Origin: an uncultured Saprospiraceae bacterium
GTDB taxonomy: Bacteria; Bacteroidota; Bacteroidia; Chitinophagales; Saprospiraceae
Length of the DNA: 64,000 nucleotides
Reading direction: 5' to 3'
Assembly: GCA_938045585.1 (NCBI GenBank)
Contig: CALIAU010000022.1
Coordinates: 62,001 to 126,000, forward strand
Part shown: piece by piece, positions 54,022-63,792 of the stretch
Layout: each line of letters begins with the position of its first letter
Numbering within the stretch: position 1 is the stretch's first letter
Notes under the pieces: generated by a model
The model's input: the letters and a program-made list of their open reading frames with translations, nothing else
The model's database searches: none
Told to the model about the DNA's origin: nothing
Made by a program: the position numbers and the translations under genes

Positions 54022-55590
54022 TTATTGTTCGAATCTAAAATCACTGTAGTAAACTTCTCCTGACTCAGCATGCCCTGCGCCTCCAAATTCAAGAATGACT
54101 AGGTCAATATCATTTCTGACACCACAAGCTACACTCGTGTCATCCAATGCGCCTGCAAAGTCCAAAGTTACGGTCGTCCATGTGTCTAATGGAAGATCTG
54201 ATTCTGTTGCTGTTGTCCAACAACACCAAAATTCTTGATCTTCAGAAGCATCACCTAACTTTATTATAAGTTGATTTGCTAAGGCACCATTGAAGTCATT
54301 TGTACTTGGTACATATACATCTACTGTTGCCTTAGAGAATGTGTATGTTCCACAATCATCAAATAGAATATCAGCATCTCTTGACCATAATTTTAAATCC
54401 GTGAAACCACCATCAGCATCTGTTCTTGTGTATTTTGTACAAGCAACACCATCAATGCTTTGATCATATTCTAGGATACTAGAAGAGCTTACCTCGTCAA
54501 CACCTGTGCCTACATTTCCTTCCGTATCAAATCCGTGTGAAATATCCGCAGAGGAAATTTCATCTGAAAAATCTACGGGAACAAAAATATTTCCGTTAGG
54601 ACGTATCTCAGGAGTAGTGCCTCCATAAGATGCAAACGTGAAATAGTGTAAATTCACACTTCCGTCAAAATCGTTATCCGCTACTACGTTTCTTAGAACT
54701 AAATAAGATACATCACCCTCCGTGAATGTTCTATGGATAGTATATGTAATTCCATTTCCTACATCGTGACTTGACTCTCCTGATTTAAATCTTGGATTGG
54801 AAATATGTGCACCTGAACCAATTACTTCAAGAGTACTAGCCGCTTCGTCGATCACATAATTTTGTGTTGTTTTTACGAAATCACTTACATCAACACCATC
54901 AGCTCGTACTGGTAGGTTACCATCAACAAGATCAATATTTACCTCGTTAAATGCTGTTCCTGCCCAAATTCCAAACTCACCCCAGAAGTCTCCATTCCAA
55001 TCAATATTATACGTACCATCTGCATTAAACGTGTACACATCATTCGCCGCTGAAAATCGTTGCGCTAAGGAATTTTGACAAACAAAAGCGCCATCTACCT
55101 GTAGGTCACCTAGATTAAACCAAGGCGCTACAACCTGTGGGTCATAATCCCAAGAACCATCGTCCGGTCCTAGGTGAAAAGCAACAAAATCTTCTCTAGC
55201 AAGTACCCAGTCCTTACCGCTTATAAAGTTAAATAATGGACCTCCACTAGAAGTTCCTTCTTCTACTGTGATAGATGAAGAAGTCATATCCGTACCATCA
55301 TCATTGGTAACAGTAAGACTTACAGTGTAGGTTCCATCCGCAGCATAGGTATGCGTAGGGTTCTCATCCGTGGATGAATTAGAATCTCCAAAATTCCACT
55401 CAAAAGATTCACCTCTTAATGAAGTATTCGTAAACGTAGCAGTTAGTCCGCTAGTTGTTGAAGTAAATGCAGCTTCGGGTCCGTTTTCTGAACCCTCGCC
55501 ATCTTTTCCACATGAGGAAATGATAAACATCATACTTGCAATTGCACATACAAAAAGTATGTTTAGATTAAAAATTTTAAATTTTTTCAT
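54022..55590 (-). CDS. PKD-domain lipoprotein, likely glycan-binding
   Basis: A 522-residue lipoprotein (lipobox IISSC, Cys27) with a PKD domain at about 38-112 (FEWNFGDSNSSTDENPTHTY and YTVSLTVTNDDG). Two following regions are beta-sandwich-like and rich in aromatic residues, the last resembling carbohydrate-binding modules (TWTTVTLDFAGALDD, then VYYSDFRFE). No catalytic residues recognised. It lies 81 bp downstream of xylA on the same strand, so it may bind a xylose-containing glycan at the surface. It has its own terminator. Confidence 0.75.
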   Translation of the reverse strand: MKKFKIFNLNILFVCAIASMMFIISSCGKDGEGSENGPEAAFTSTTSGLTATFTNTSLRGESFEWNFGDSNSSTDENPTHTYAADGTYTVSLTVTNDDGTDMTSSSITVEEGTSSGGPLFNFISGKDWVLAREDFVAFHLGPDDGSWDYDPQVVAPWFNLGDLQVDGAFVCQNSLAQRFSAANDVYTFNADGTYNIDWNGDFWGEFGIWAGTAFNEVNIDLVDGNLPVRADGVDVSDFVKTTQNYVIDEAASTLEVIGSGAHISNPRFKSGESSHDVGNGITYTIHRTFTEGDVSYLVLRNVVADNDFDGSVNLHYFTFASYGGTTPEIRPNGNIFVPVDFSDEISSADISHGFDTEGNVGTGVDEVSSSSILEYDQSIDGVACTKYTRTDADGGFTDLKLWSRDADILFDDCGTYTFSKATVDVYVPSTNDFNGALANQLIIKLGDASEDQEFWCCWTTATESDLPLDTWTTVTLDFAGALDDTSVACGVRNDIDLVILEFGGAGHAESGEVYYSDFRFEQ

Positions 55591-55671
55591 TGTAATTAAT
55601 AGTCTTTTATAAAGAAATCTGGTTAGGATTTCATTTGGTATGGTTTCAATTTAATCGTTATTAAATTAGGT

Positions 55672-56982
55672 CTAAATATACATGTTAATAAGTTGCTCAA
55701 ATAATTCTTGTTTTCCACTTCGTTGCTCCGGTTCTCCCACTTCTATCGCATAGTTTCTCAACTCTTCAAACGTAAGTTTTGAATTTTCAAAGTCCAACCC
55801 TTTTCCTTCCACAAATGAACTATATCGATTACTGCGTAGTGCACTATAGTCCGAATTTTTTAAAATTTCATTTGCCGTAATCAAGGCTCTAGCAAAAGCA
55901 TCCATGCCTGAAATATGAGCGATAAACAAATCTTGATAATCCGTGGAATTTCGTCTAAGCTTAGCATCAAAGTTTATACCACCAGATGTTAAACCCTTAG
56001 ACTGCAGAAAGATAAGCATCATTTGTGTAAGCTCATAGATATCTATAGGAAATTGGTCCGTATCCCAACCATTTTGATAATCGCCTCTATTTGCGTCAAT
56101 ACTTGCTAAAACACCTGCATTTGCTGCAATCTGCATCTCATGTTCCATAGTATGTCCCGCAAGAGTGGCATGATTAACCTCTAAATTAAGAGCAAAATCA
56201 TCCAAAAGCTCATATTCTCGTAAGAATCCAATGACCGTTGCCGCATCAAAATCATACTGATGTTTGCTAGGTTCCATAGGTTTCGGCTCTATTAAGAAGG
56301 TGCCTGTAAAACCATGCGATCTTCCATAGTCTTTTGCCATATGTAGGAATCGAGCAAGATGGTCCAACTCCTTTTTAATATTTGTATTTAGTATGGAATT
56401 GTAACCTTCACGACCTCCCCAGAAAACATAATTTTCACCTCCTAGCTTAATGGTAGCATCAATTGCTGCTTTTACTTGGACGGCTGCACGCGCAACGACT
56501 TTGAAATCTGGATTTGTAGCAGCACCATTCATGTACCTTGGATGCGAAAATAAATTTGCTGTACCCCAAAGTAATTTGACACCAGTATCAGCTTGTTTTT
56601 CTCTAGCGTAATCTGTAATTTTTTCAAGTCGCGATTCGTATTCTTGAATGCTGTCTCCTTCGTCCACCAAGTCGATATCATGAAAACAATAATAGGGGAC
56701 ACCTAATTTTGTAATAAACTCAAAAGCGGCATCCATCTTATCTTTAGCACGCTCCATAGGATCTTTGGATTCTAACCAAGGCATTGGACGTGTAGGAGAC
56801 CCGAAAGGATCTGCACCACTACCGCAGAAGCTGTGCCAATAGGCTACAGCAAATCTAAAATGGTCTTTCATGGATTTCCCGTCCACTAATTTGTTCTCAT
56901 CATACCACCGGAAGGCAAGTGGATTCTTACTGTTTCTTCCTTCGAATTGTATTTTTTCAATATCAGTAAAATATGTGCGCAC
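55672..56982 (-). CDS. xylA: Xylose isomerase
   Basis: A 436-residue enzyme converting D-xylose to D-xylulose in the cytoplasm. The family blocks are [62 protein letters not shown] and [18 protein letters not shown], which carry the metal-binding residues. The length matches the class II (longer) xylose isomerases. It begins 1 bp after the xylB stop, so the two are one operon, xylB first. Confidence 0.97.
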   Translation of the reverse strand: MRTYFTDIEKIQFEGRNSKNPLAFRWYDENKLVDGKSMKDHFRFAVAYWHSFCGSGADPFGSPTRPMPWLESKDPMERAKDKMDAAFEFITKLGVPYYCFHDIDLVDEGDSIQEYESRLEKITDYAREKQADTGVKLLWGTANLFSHPRYMNGAATNPDFKVVARAAVQVKAAIDATIKLGGENYVFWGGREGYNSILNTNIKKELDHLARFLHMAKDYGRSHGFTGTFLIEPKPMEPSKHQYDFDAATVIGFLREYELLDDFALNLEVNHATLAGHTMEHEMQIAANAGVLASIDANRGDYQNGWDTDQFPIDIYELTQMMLIFLQSKGLTSGGINFDAKLRRNSTDYQDLFIAHISGMDAFARALITANEILKNSDYSALRSNRYSSFVEGKGLDFENSKLTFEELRNYAIEVGEPEQRSGKQELFEQLINMYI

Positions 56983-56983
56983 G

Positions 56984-58474
56984 TTACTTGTTTTTAATGA
57001 GAGTATTTAAATCATTTTTCCATATTTGATATGCATTCTCATACGCACTATCCTTTGTAGTTGGAGAAAATGTTTGTATGAATGGAGTATTAGCTACTGC
57101 TTCCTTAAAGTCGGAGTAAAATCCCTGTGCTATTCCACTAGCTTTAGCAGCACCATCAGCACCTGTAGTATCCATCACCTGTATTTCGCAGCCTAAAAAT
57201 TCGGCAATGGTACTAGAGAAAACAGGAGACTGGAATAAGTTATCATTACCAACACGGATATGCTGCGGATCCACGCCCAATTCTTGCAGTATATGAATAC
57301 CATACACAAAGGCAAAGGCAATACCCTCTAGACCTGCGCGGATTATATGATCCTTGGTGTGTAGAGCAAATTGTAAATTATTTAATTGAGCACCTGTTTG
57401 CAAGTTATTTAGCATGCGTTCCGCTCCGTTGCCAAAGGGGATCATACGTAAACCTAGCGAACCAACAGGTATGTTTGCAATCCTAGATTCTAATTCTGCA
57501 TATGTTTTTTTTGTACTGTGGATTTGCTTTCTAATCCAAGCATATTGACTCCCCGCACCATTTATGCACAGGAGTTGCCCTATACGTATTTGCTCTTTGC
57601 TATGATTGACATGGGCAAAACTATTGATACGTTGTTTGCTATCTGTTTTTAACTGATCAGAGACGCCATATACCACACCAGATGTACCTCCTGTAGCAGC
57701 TATTTCTCCGGGCTCAAGTATAGATAAAGAAAGGGCATTATTTGCTTGGTCTCCTGCTCGATATGTAACTGGAATGCCCTGCGCTAATCCCGTTGCTTTT
57801 GAGGCAGAATTAGATGTGACTCCTTGCTCACTTGTGCAAGGGAGAATTTCAGGAAGAAGACTTGCATCTATATTAAAGTGTTCTAAAATTTTCTTTGAAA
57901 CAACATGTTGTCTAAAGTCCCAAAAAATACCCTCAGAAAGGCCGCTCATACTTGTAGTAATATTTTCCGTTAAACGCATGGCAATGTAATCACCGGGCAA
58001 CATTATCTTATGAATCTTAGAGTAATTTTCTGGTTCGTGTTCTTGTACCCAGGCCAATTTTGCAGCGGTAAAGTTGCCCGGACTATTAAGTAGGTGCTCA
58101 AGGCAGTAGGACGAACCCAGTTCTTTATAGGCGGAATCGCCGTAGGGGATGGCACGGCTATCACACCAAATAATTGCAGGTCGAATGATTTGCTTGTGTT
58201 TATCTACAAGTACCAAGCCATGCATCTGATAAGAAATACCAATAGAAGAAATCTGATTTCTAGTCTCAGGAAATTCTGCCAATAATTGTTTGCTCGTATG
58301 ACAAACAGCTTTCCACCATTCTTCCGGGTCTTGCTCAGCCCATCCAGCCTTTATTGCAGTAATAGGCATTTCGCTTTCTGGATATTGAGCTATACCCAAT
58401 CTTGCTCCAGACGCAAGATTAACCAAGGCCGCTTTTATGGAAGAACTTCCTATGTCATATCCTATGGCATACAT
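56984..58474 (-). CDS. xylB: Xylulokinase
   Basis: A 496-residue FGGY-family kinase phosphorylating D-xylulose. The N-terminal [16 protein letters not shown] carries the phosphate-binding motif. The segment [20 protein letters not shown] contains the conserved catalytic Asp, and GGTSGVVYG and [20 protein letters not shown] follow. The partner gene xylA decides the substrate among FGGY sugars. The 5' flank has an inverted repeat that may be an operator. Confidence 0.95.
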   Translation of the reverse strand: MYAIGYDIGSSSIKAALVNLASGARLGIAQYPESEMPITAIKAGWAEQDPEEWWKAVCHTSKQLLAEFPETRNQISSIGISYQMHGLVLVDKHKQIIRPAIIWCDSRAIPYGDSAYKELGSSYCLEHLLNSPGNFTAAKLAWVQEHEPENYSKIHKIMLPGDYIAMRLTENITTSMSGLSEGIFWDFRQHVVSKKILEHFNIDASLLPEILPCTSEQGVTSNSASKATGLAQGIPVTYRAGDQANNALSLSILEPGEIAATGGTSGVVYGVSDQLKTDSKQRINSFAHVNHSKEQIRIGQLLCINGAGSQYAWIRKQIHSTKKTYAELESRIANIPVGSLGLRMIPFGNGAERMLNNLQTGAQLNNLQFALHTKDHIIRAGLEGIAFAFVYGIHILQELGVDPQHIRVGNDNLFQSPVFSSTIAEFLGCEIQVMDTTGADGAAKASGIAQGFYSDFKEAVANTPFIQTFSPTTKDSAYENAYQIWKNDLNTLIKNK

Positions 58475-58515
58475 GCTCAGCTATTCAATTTATACTATTT
58501 AAGAATTATAGAAGG

Positions 58516-58543
58516 ATATCTTTTTCAAGGCCTTTAAAGATAT
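58516..58543. promoter_or_regulatory. Inverted repeat upstream of xylB
   Basis: ATATCTTT (58516-58523) and AAAGATAT (58536-58543) form 8-bp inverted arms 12 bp apart, about 40 bp upstream of the xylB start. It could be a repressor site or a 5' UTR hairpin. The AT-rich background lowers confidence. Confidence 0.35.
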
Positions 58544-58690
58544 AAATTAAAACGAAAGAGATTGGACACTTTAGCCCGATTCAGAAGCAAATAGAAGCTG
58601 CTCCGAAAATTAAATATTTTTGCTGATATAAATTAAACGCACGAATTCTTTTCTTTACTTGATTATTGAAATTGCATATGAAAATCTATT

Positions 58691-59317
58691 ATGAAAAAAA
58701 ATTACATTCCTGGCTTATCAATATTGCTATTCTCTATTATTACGACCTGCGGACTACAAGCTCAAACTAAAATTGGTTTAAGAAGTGGTCTTAATATTAG
58801 TAATTTGAATTATTACTTTAATGAGAATAAAGTGGAAGATCAGGAAGCACAAAATAAAATTGAATTAGGTATCTTCTTGGAACAAGGATTACATTCAAAA
58901 TTTGATTATGTATTTGAAGTGAATTATTTTGAGTCAGGAATCTCTATTCCATCTATTCCTTTTAACTTAACCACCAAATCTTTAGAAAGCAATTCTATTC
59001 TTAAGTTTAGAATATTAAAAGGCAGCTTTGAACCAAATGTATTCGCCGGAATAGGAATCAACAGATATCTTCAAGCGAAAGATTCACAGGGTTTTACTTA
59101 TGACTTTCAAGAAGATGATATTCATGCATTTGGAATTGGCTATTTACTAGGATTCCAATTTGATTATAATATTAAAAAGAACGTGATATTTTTTGATGCA
59201 AGATTTAAAAATAGTCTGAGCAACTTTATTGACAATGCAACAAATGAAGATTTTACAATTCAAGTAAAGAAACAAGAAACAGTATTAAGTCTAGGATTCA
59301 AATATAAATTGAATTAG
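58691..59317 (+). CDS. Outer-membrane beta-barrel protein (PorT-like)
   Basis: A 208-residue protein with a signal peptide (MKKNYIPGLSILLFSI..LQAQ). The rest has the alternating pattern of an eight-stranded outer-membrane barrel: KIGLRSGLNISNLNYYFN, EVNYFESGIS, NVFAGIGIN and a final VLSLGFKYKLN. Small barrels like this include PorT of the T9SS, but no specific signature was confirmed. Divergent from xylB with a 216-bp gap. Confidence 0.75.
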   Translation: MKKNYIPGLSILLFSIITTCGLQAQTKIGLRSGLNISNLNYYFNENKVEDQEAQNKIELGIFLEQGLHSKFDYVFEVNYFESGISIPSIPFNLTTKSLESNSILKFRILKGSFEPNVFAGIGINRYLQAKDSQGFTYDFQEDDIHAFGIGYLLGFQFDYNIKKNVIFFDARFKNSLSNFIDNATNEDFTIQVKKQETVLSLGFKYKLN

Positions 59318-59414
59318 CAAGTAATCGGTTTTAAATCTAAAGGTGAGCGGAGAAATTAATTACATCAAATACAAATTTATGGTAGAATCTTCAAGACCCT
59401 GGTGCAGAGAATCC

Positions 59415-59936
59415 CTACCAATTACTAAACGCATCATTAAACACCTTCTCCAAAATATCATCCAAAATGATTTCTATCAAACCATCCTGTACACTTGTCA
59501 AATCCTGATCGCTTTCAAAATCTTCAAACTCTGAATAGTTCTTCGTGTAGTTTTGTTTTTCATCACTAATCAGTTCGTAGTTTACCCTTGCGCTAATATC
59601 AAGTCGGTTAAGTAGGGTAGTGTTACCTTCAATAGGAGCAGCCGGATTGATCGTATATCTGGTAATGTTACCGCTAAAAATAATATCTGGATTTTCATCA
59701 TCGTACTTAAGACGCGACTCATCACGTATTTTATTGATCAGTGTAGTTGTAAATAGTATGTCTAGATCCGAGGGAGCAATAGAGGCGGATTGGTCTAGAA
59801 TAAAATCTTCTACGTAAAAAGTCTTGATACTGGAATCAATAGATGTACCCTTGAATGAAAAGCTGCAGCCGCTGATTATACAACAAGCAAAACACAAGAT
59901 ATAGTATAAGGCAATTCTAGTTTTCAATGATGTCAA
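59415..59936 (-). CDS. lptE: LptE-like LPS-assembly lipoprotein
   Basis: A 173-residue lipoprotein (lipobox IISGC, Cys24) with the SFSFKGTSIDSSIKTFYVED start seen in Bacteroidota LptE. It continues with the LptE-like repeats LINKIRDESRLKYDDENPDI and FSGNITRYTINPAAP, and a helical C-terminus. LptE plugs the LptD barrel (encoded here at 17261-20008) during LPS insertion. It overlaps the upstream sigma-54 activator gene by 20 bp, implying co-expression. Confidence 0.88.
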   Translation of the reverse strand: MTSLKTRIALYYILCFACCIISGCSFSFKGTSIDSSIKTFYVEDFILDQSASIAPSDLDILFTTTLINKIRDESRLKYDDENPDIIFSGNITRYTINPAAPIEGNTTLLNRLDISARVNYELISDEKQNYTKNYSEFEDFESDQDLTSVQDGLIEIILDDILEKVFNDAFSNW

Positions 59937-61158
59937 ATTCTTTAATCTTACGATACAGCGTACGCTCAGAAATTCCTAAATCCTCAGCCGCATCCTTTCT
60001 CCTTCCTTTGTGTTTGTCTAAGGCCTTTATAATGAGTTCCTTGGTTTTGGCTTCTAGAGATAAACTTTCTTCAATAATTTCTGTCTCTTCGTATTCTTTC
60101 ACTTCCTGCGCACTTATTATAACGGGCCGAGAGGCATTTAGCTGCTCCTTATGTAAACTATCTTCATGTAAGATGGTTGGCAGGTCTGCATGTACTTCCT
60201 GACCAGGTGCTAGTTTCGGAAAGTCTAAATCATTCGTCCGAGCCAGTTCGTAGACGAGATTTTTTAAATCAGACAGGTCTCCTTTCATGTCCAAAAGAAA
60301 CTTATACAAGATTTCTCGTTCTTCAAAGGTCTCTCCATTCGAACCCTTACTTGTTACGCTAGGTAAATTGCGTTTAGAAAGATGGGGCGCAAATTCTAAT
60401 AAACGTTCTGCTGTTACGAGTTTATTGTCAGACAGAATTGACATTTGTTCAGCTAGGTTTTTTAGCTCTCGAATGTTACCTGGCCAAGGATAGTTTTTTA
60501 AAATCAACTTGGCGTTCTCATCTAGTTGGATAGGCTCCATGCGATATTTCTCGGCGATATCCATGGTAAACTTGCGCATCAGTATATTGATATCATCCTT
60601 GCGCTCCATGAGTGATGGTATTGCAATAGGAACTGTATTCAGACGATAATAGAGATCCTCTCTAAACTTGCCCTTCTTTATTTTATCCTCTAAGTTTACG
60701 TTCGTGGCAGCGATAACACGCACATCCGTTTTTTGTACAGAAGACGATCCCACACGAATAAACTCTCCACTTTCTAAAACCCGCAGTAAATATGCCTGAG
60801 TGTCTAAGGGCATTTCTCCGATTTCATCAAGAAAAATTGTTCCCCCATTCACCGTTTCAAAATATCCCTTTCTATCGCTTGTTGCACCTGTGAAGGCTCC
60901 TTTTTCATGTCCAAACAATTCAGAATTGATGGTACCCTCAGGAATAGCACCACAGTTAATACCTATCAGTTTATTGTGCTTGCGCTTGCTTTGATCATGA
61001 ATGATTTTAGAAAACACATCCTTACCTACACCACTCGCACCGCGTATAAGCACACTCAGTTCGGTGCCAGCAACGCGGATAGCATTTTCTAAGGCGCGAT
61101 CCAGTAATTCAGATCTACCTATAATTCCATATCGTAGTTTTGTACTTTGAATATTCAT
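59917..61158 (-). CDS. Sigma-54-dependent transcriptional activator without receiver domain
   Basis: A 413-residue activator starting directly with the AAA+ domain. Walker A is GASGVGKD at 40-47 (GESGTGKE is more usual), the sigma-54 contact loop GAFTGA is at 87-92, and Walker B with D111-E112 is in GGTIFLDEIGE. The C-terminus carries a Fis-type helix-turn-helix (KDAAEDLGISERTLYRKIKE). With no N-terminal sensor it may be controlled by level or by a partner protein. It lies between miaB and lptE with short gaps or overlap. Confidence 0.92.
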   Translation of the reverse strand: MNIQSTKLRYGIIGRSELLDRALENAIRVAGTELSVLIRGASGVGKDVFSKIIHDQSKRKHNKLIGINCGAIPEGTINSELFGHEKGAFTGATSDRKGYFETVNGGTIFLDEIGEMPLDTQAYLLRVLESGEFIRVGSSSVQKTDVRVIAATNVNLEDKIKKGKFREDLYYRLNTVPIAIPSLMERKDDINILMRKFTMDIAEKYRMEPIQLDENAKLILKNYPWPGNIRELKNLAEQMSILSDNKLVTAERLLEFAPHLSKRNLPSVTSKGSNGETFEEREILYKFLLDMKGDLSDLKNLVYELARTNDLDFPKLAPGQEVHADLPTILHEDSLHKEQLNASRPVIISAQEVKEYEETEIIEESLSLEAKTKELIIKALDKHKGRRKDAAEDLGISERTLYRKIKEFDIIEN

Positions 61159-61160
61159 CT

Positions 61161-62612
61161 TTATACAATCTTACCTAACATCGTGTTACTCGTTGCAGAA
61201 GTGATTTCCACATTTACATAATCACCTACCTTATAGTCTCCTTTTTTAGGAAAAACGATCAACAAGAAACCACTGTTTCTACCTTTAAAATCTTTGTCTG
61301 ATTTTTTAGAATCTCCCTCTATCAAAACCCGATAAGTTTTACCAATGGTCGATAGGTTATTTGCATGGGATATTTCTTTTTGTTTCTGTACAATTTCTTT
61401 CAGTCTTCTCTTTTTTACTTCCAAGGGAACATCATCTTCATACTTACGTTCTGCCAAAGTCCCCGGACGTTCAGAATAATAGAACATATAAGACAGACAA
61501 TAGTTCGCGTACTCCATCATGCTGAGCGTTTCTTGATGATCCTCCTCCGTCTCTGTACAGAAACCAGCAATAACATCTGAAGAGATAGAGCAATCAGGAA
61601 TAATCTCACGGATCCTGTCTATCTTTTGCTTGTACCAAGGCCTGTCATAGGTCCTATTCATTAATTTTAATATCCTACTACTACCTGACTGTACAGGAAG
61701 GTGTATATAGTTGCATATATTTTCATGATCGCGTATCGCATACATGACCTCGTCCGTGATATCCTTAGGATGCGAGGTCGAAAATCGGATGCGTAAATCA
61801 GGATGTATTTTTGAAACCAGCACAAGTAATTGCGCAAAGTTGACTACTTCTTTTGTTTCAGGATTTTCCCACTTGTAAGAATCTACATTTTGCCCCAGCA
61901 AAGTAACTTCTTTATAGCCCCGCTTAAATAAATCTTCTGCCTCTGCTAAGATGGAAAACACATCTCTACTACGTTCTCTTCCGCGGGTAAATGGAACCAC
62001 ACAGAACGAACACATATTGTCGCAGCCACGCATGATAGAAATAAAAGAAGTAACTCCATTGCTATCCAGACGTACAGGCGAAATATCTGCATAGGTTTCT
62101 TCTCGAGAGAGTAGGACATTGATGGTACGTTCACCTCCCTTGGCCGTGTCAATGAGCTTAGGTAGGTCGCGATAAGCATCTGGACCTACAACGATATCTA
62201 CGAGCTTTTCCTCATCCAGAAATTTACTCTTTAAACGTTCCGCCATACAGCCCAGAACACCCACCAGTGTCGCTGGTTTATTCTTTTTCACCTGATTAAA
62301 AACCGTCAATCTCTGACGTACATTTTGCTCCGCCTTTTCGCGTATGCTGCAGGTATTAATCAGTATCAAATCCGCACTTGCCATTTCCTTAGTCGGGAAA
62401 TAATTCTCCTCACGTAGGATAGATGCAACGACCTCTGTATCCGAGAAATTCATTGCACAACCGTATGATTCTACATAAAACTGCTTGGCATCTGCCGGTA
62501 TTTGCGTCTCCGCAGTTAATACCTCTCCCTGCTTAGATTCGTCAGGTATATAGTCATCTGTGGCGATTGCCTCCTTTTTCTGCATGTATTTTCCTGTTTT
62601 TGAGCTCGGCAA
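61161..62612 (-). CDS. miaB: MiaB, tRNA methylthiotransferase
   Basis: A 483-residue radical-SAM enzyme that adds a methylthio group to i6A37 of tRNAs reading UNN codons. An N-terminal extension of about 40 residues precedes the UPF0004 domain ([19 protein letters not shown]). The radical-SAM cysteines are in [19 protein letters not shown] (CxxxCxxC). The C-terminal TRAM domain ends the protein ([11 protein letters not shown]). It is first in a miaB-activator-lptE transcript. Confidence 0.95.
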   Translation of the reverse strand: MPSSKTGKYMQKKEAIATDDYIPDESKQGEVLTAETQIPADAKQFYVESYGCAMNFSDTEVVASILREENYFPTKEMASADLILINTCSIREKAEQNVRQRLTVFNQVKKNKPATLVGVLGCMAERLKSKFLDEEKLVDIVVGPDAYRDLPKLIDTAKGGERTINVLLSREETYADISPVRLDSNGVTSFISIMRGCDNMCSFCVVPFTRGRERSRDVFSILAEAEDLFKRGYKEVTLLGQNVDSYKWENPETKEVVNFAQLLVLVSKIHPDLRIRFSTSHPKDITDEVMYAIRDHENICNYIHLPVQSGSSRILKLMNRTYDRPWYKQKIDRIREIIPDCSISSDVIAGFCTETEEDHQETLSMMEYANYCLSYMFYYSERPGTLAERKYEDDVPLEVKKRRLKEIVQKQKEISHANNLSTIGKTYRVLIEGDSKKSDKDFKGRNSGFLLIVFPKKGDYKVGDYVNVEITSATSNTMLGKIV

Positions 62613-62667
62613 AGATACGACATTAGAGAATGAATGACAAATTGTCAGGTAATAGTATCTATGCTTA

Positions 62668-62690
62668 ATTTTTGGGCATGACCCTAGGCT
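62668..62690 (+). repeat. Short copy of the GGGCATRACCC repeat
   Basis: ATTTTTGGGCATGACCCTAGGCT matches the opening of the element at 26915 over about 18 bp with one mismatch, but the rest of the element is not obvious here. It lies in the ORF-free gap between miaB and the T9SS fragment. Confidence 0.5.
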
Positions 62691-62820
62691 CTTTTGCTTG
62701 TATTAGTCATATTCTCTTGTTGGTTTATAAATAGAGTAGAGCTTGAGCTTAGCTGAGCATCTAACTATCTTCAGTGGTGGGGCATTTGCGAGAAGACAAG
62801 CTAAAGGAACATCTTGGAAA

Positions 62821-63792
62821 CTATCGAACCAGTGTTACATTCCCAGTTCTAACTCCCTGTGTTCCATCTTTAAAGCGGAGGATAGCCGACCATATGTAAA
62901 CTCCTTCTACAGAGGCCTGGGTATTTCGTGTACCATCCCAACCCTCATTAGCTTGGTTAGCCTGAATGTTTGATTTTTGGAACATTAAATTCCCCCATCT
63001 GTCATAAATTTCAAAACGCGCAATATCAAAGCTTAGATTACCCTGCAAGAAGAAGGAATTATTAGCACCTCCACTATTAGGATTAAAAACATTAGGAGCA
63101 TATATCTGTATATCGACTAGCTTCAATCCTAACTGATCACTTACGCTACAACCAGTTGCATTTTCTAGCGTCAGAGAAAGCTGCGTATCTGAGATACCTT
63201 GAATGCGTAGGTTTTTGCAAGTAGGACAATCCAGAGCTTGCATATTGTCACTTGCCCATTTAAATGCTCGTATAGGCGATTGGCTTACAAACTGAGGTTC
63301 TATTGTAATGGTTTCACCGAGCTCTAGAGAAATGTCATCGCCTAGTTCCAGACTAATTTCATCCAAGCTAACTAGGGCAGTAGCAACAGTCTGATCACAG
63401 TCCGTAGTTATGGTAACTTGGTATGAACCCTCTCGATCCACTATAATTTCTTCCGTTGTTTCGCCGGTACTCCATAAGTAAGAATTTGCTCCGTACACAC
63501 CTGCGTGGATTGTTGTTTCACCTCCTTCGCATATACCAAAAAACTGATTGTCTATTTCAGAACTTAGTGCTTCTATAGAAAAGATTGTCGCATCATTTGG
63601 AATTGCTGTAGATGGATCATCTGATAACACAGAATCAAACTCTAAATCATCTAAGCGAATTCCTGATAAGATCACTTGATTAAGAAAGTCTCCTACATTT
63701 GCATCCTCATTTATCCTCAGTACAACTTCAAATGACAGAACGAGGCGATAAACCATAGCCAAACTATTTTTGAATCTGCTAGTTCTGACCAA
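62821..63792 (-). CDS. T9SS type B C-terminal domain protein, N-terminus lost
   Basis: The frame gives up to 323 residues. The genuine part probably starts near LSFEVVLRINEDANVG (about 63740); the residues before it are the symporter region read out of frame, with no signal peptide. The body has Ig-like sequences (ANSYLWSTGETTEEIIVDRE). The C-terminus is a gliding-motility (CHU_C, type B) T9SS domain: PNVFNPNSGGANNSFFLQG, then RWGNLMFQKS and YIWSAILRFKDG. The N-terminal part of the protein appears to have been replaced or deleted. Confidence 0.75.
   Translation of the reverse strand: MVRTSRFKNSLAMVYRLVLSFEVVLRINEDANVGDFLNQVILSGIRLDDLEFDSVLSDDPSTAIPNDATIFSIEALSSEIDNQFFGICEGGETTIHAGVYGANSYLWSTGETTEEIIVDREGSYQVTITTDCDQTVATALVSLDEISLELGDDISLELGETITIEPQFVSQSPIRAFKWASDNMQALDCPTCKNLRIQGISDTQLSLTLENATGCSVSDQLGLKLVDIQIYAPNVFNPNSGGANNSFFLQGNLSFDIARFEIYDRWGNLMFQKSNIQANQANEGWDGTRNTQASVEGVYIWSAILRFKDGTQGVRTGNVTLVR

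Noticed and set aside
58613-58622. TATTTTTG as a Bacteroidota -7 promoter element upstream of 58691
   Set aside because: It fits the TAnnTTTG pattern but no matching upstream TTG element is at the right spacing, so it is not listed as a promoter.
62743-62973. 76-residue frame MSLAEHLTIF...
   Set aside because: It starts at a TTG in an intergenic region and overlaps the T9SS gene on the opposite strand; no family or composition support.
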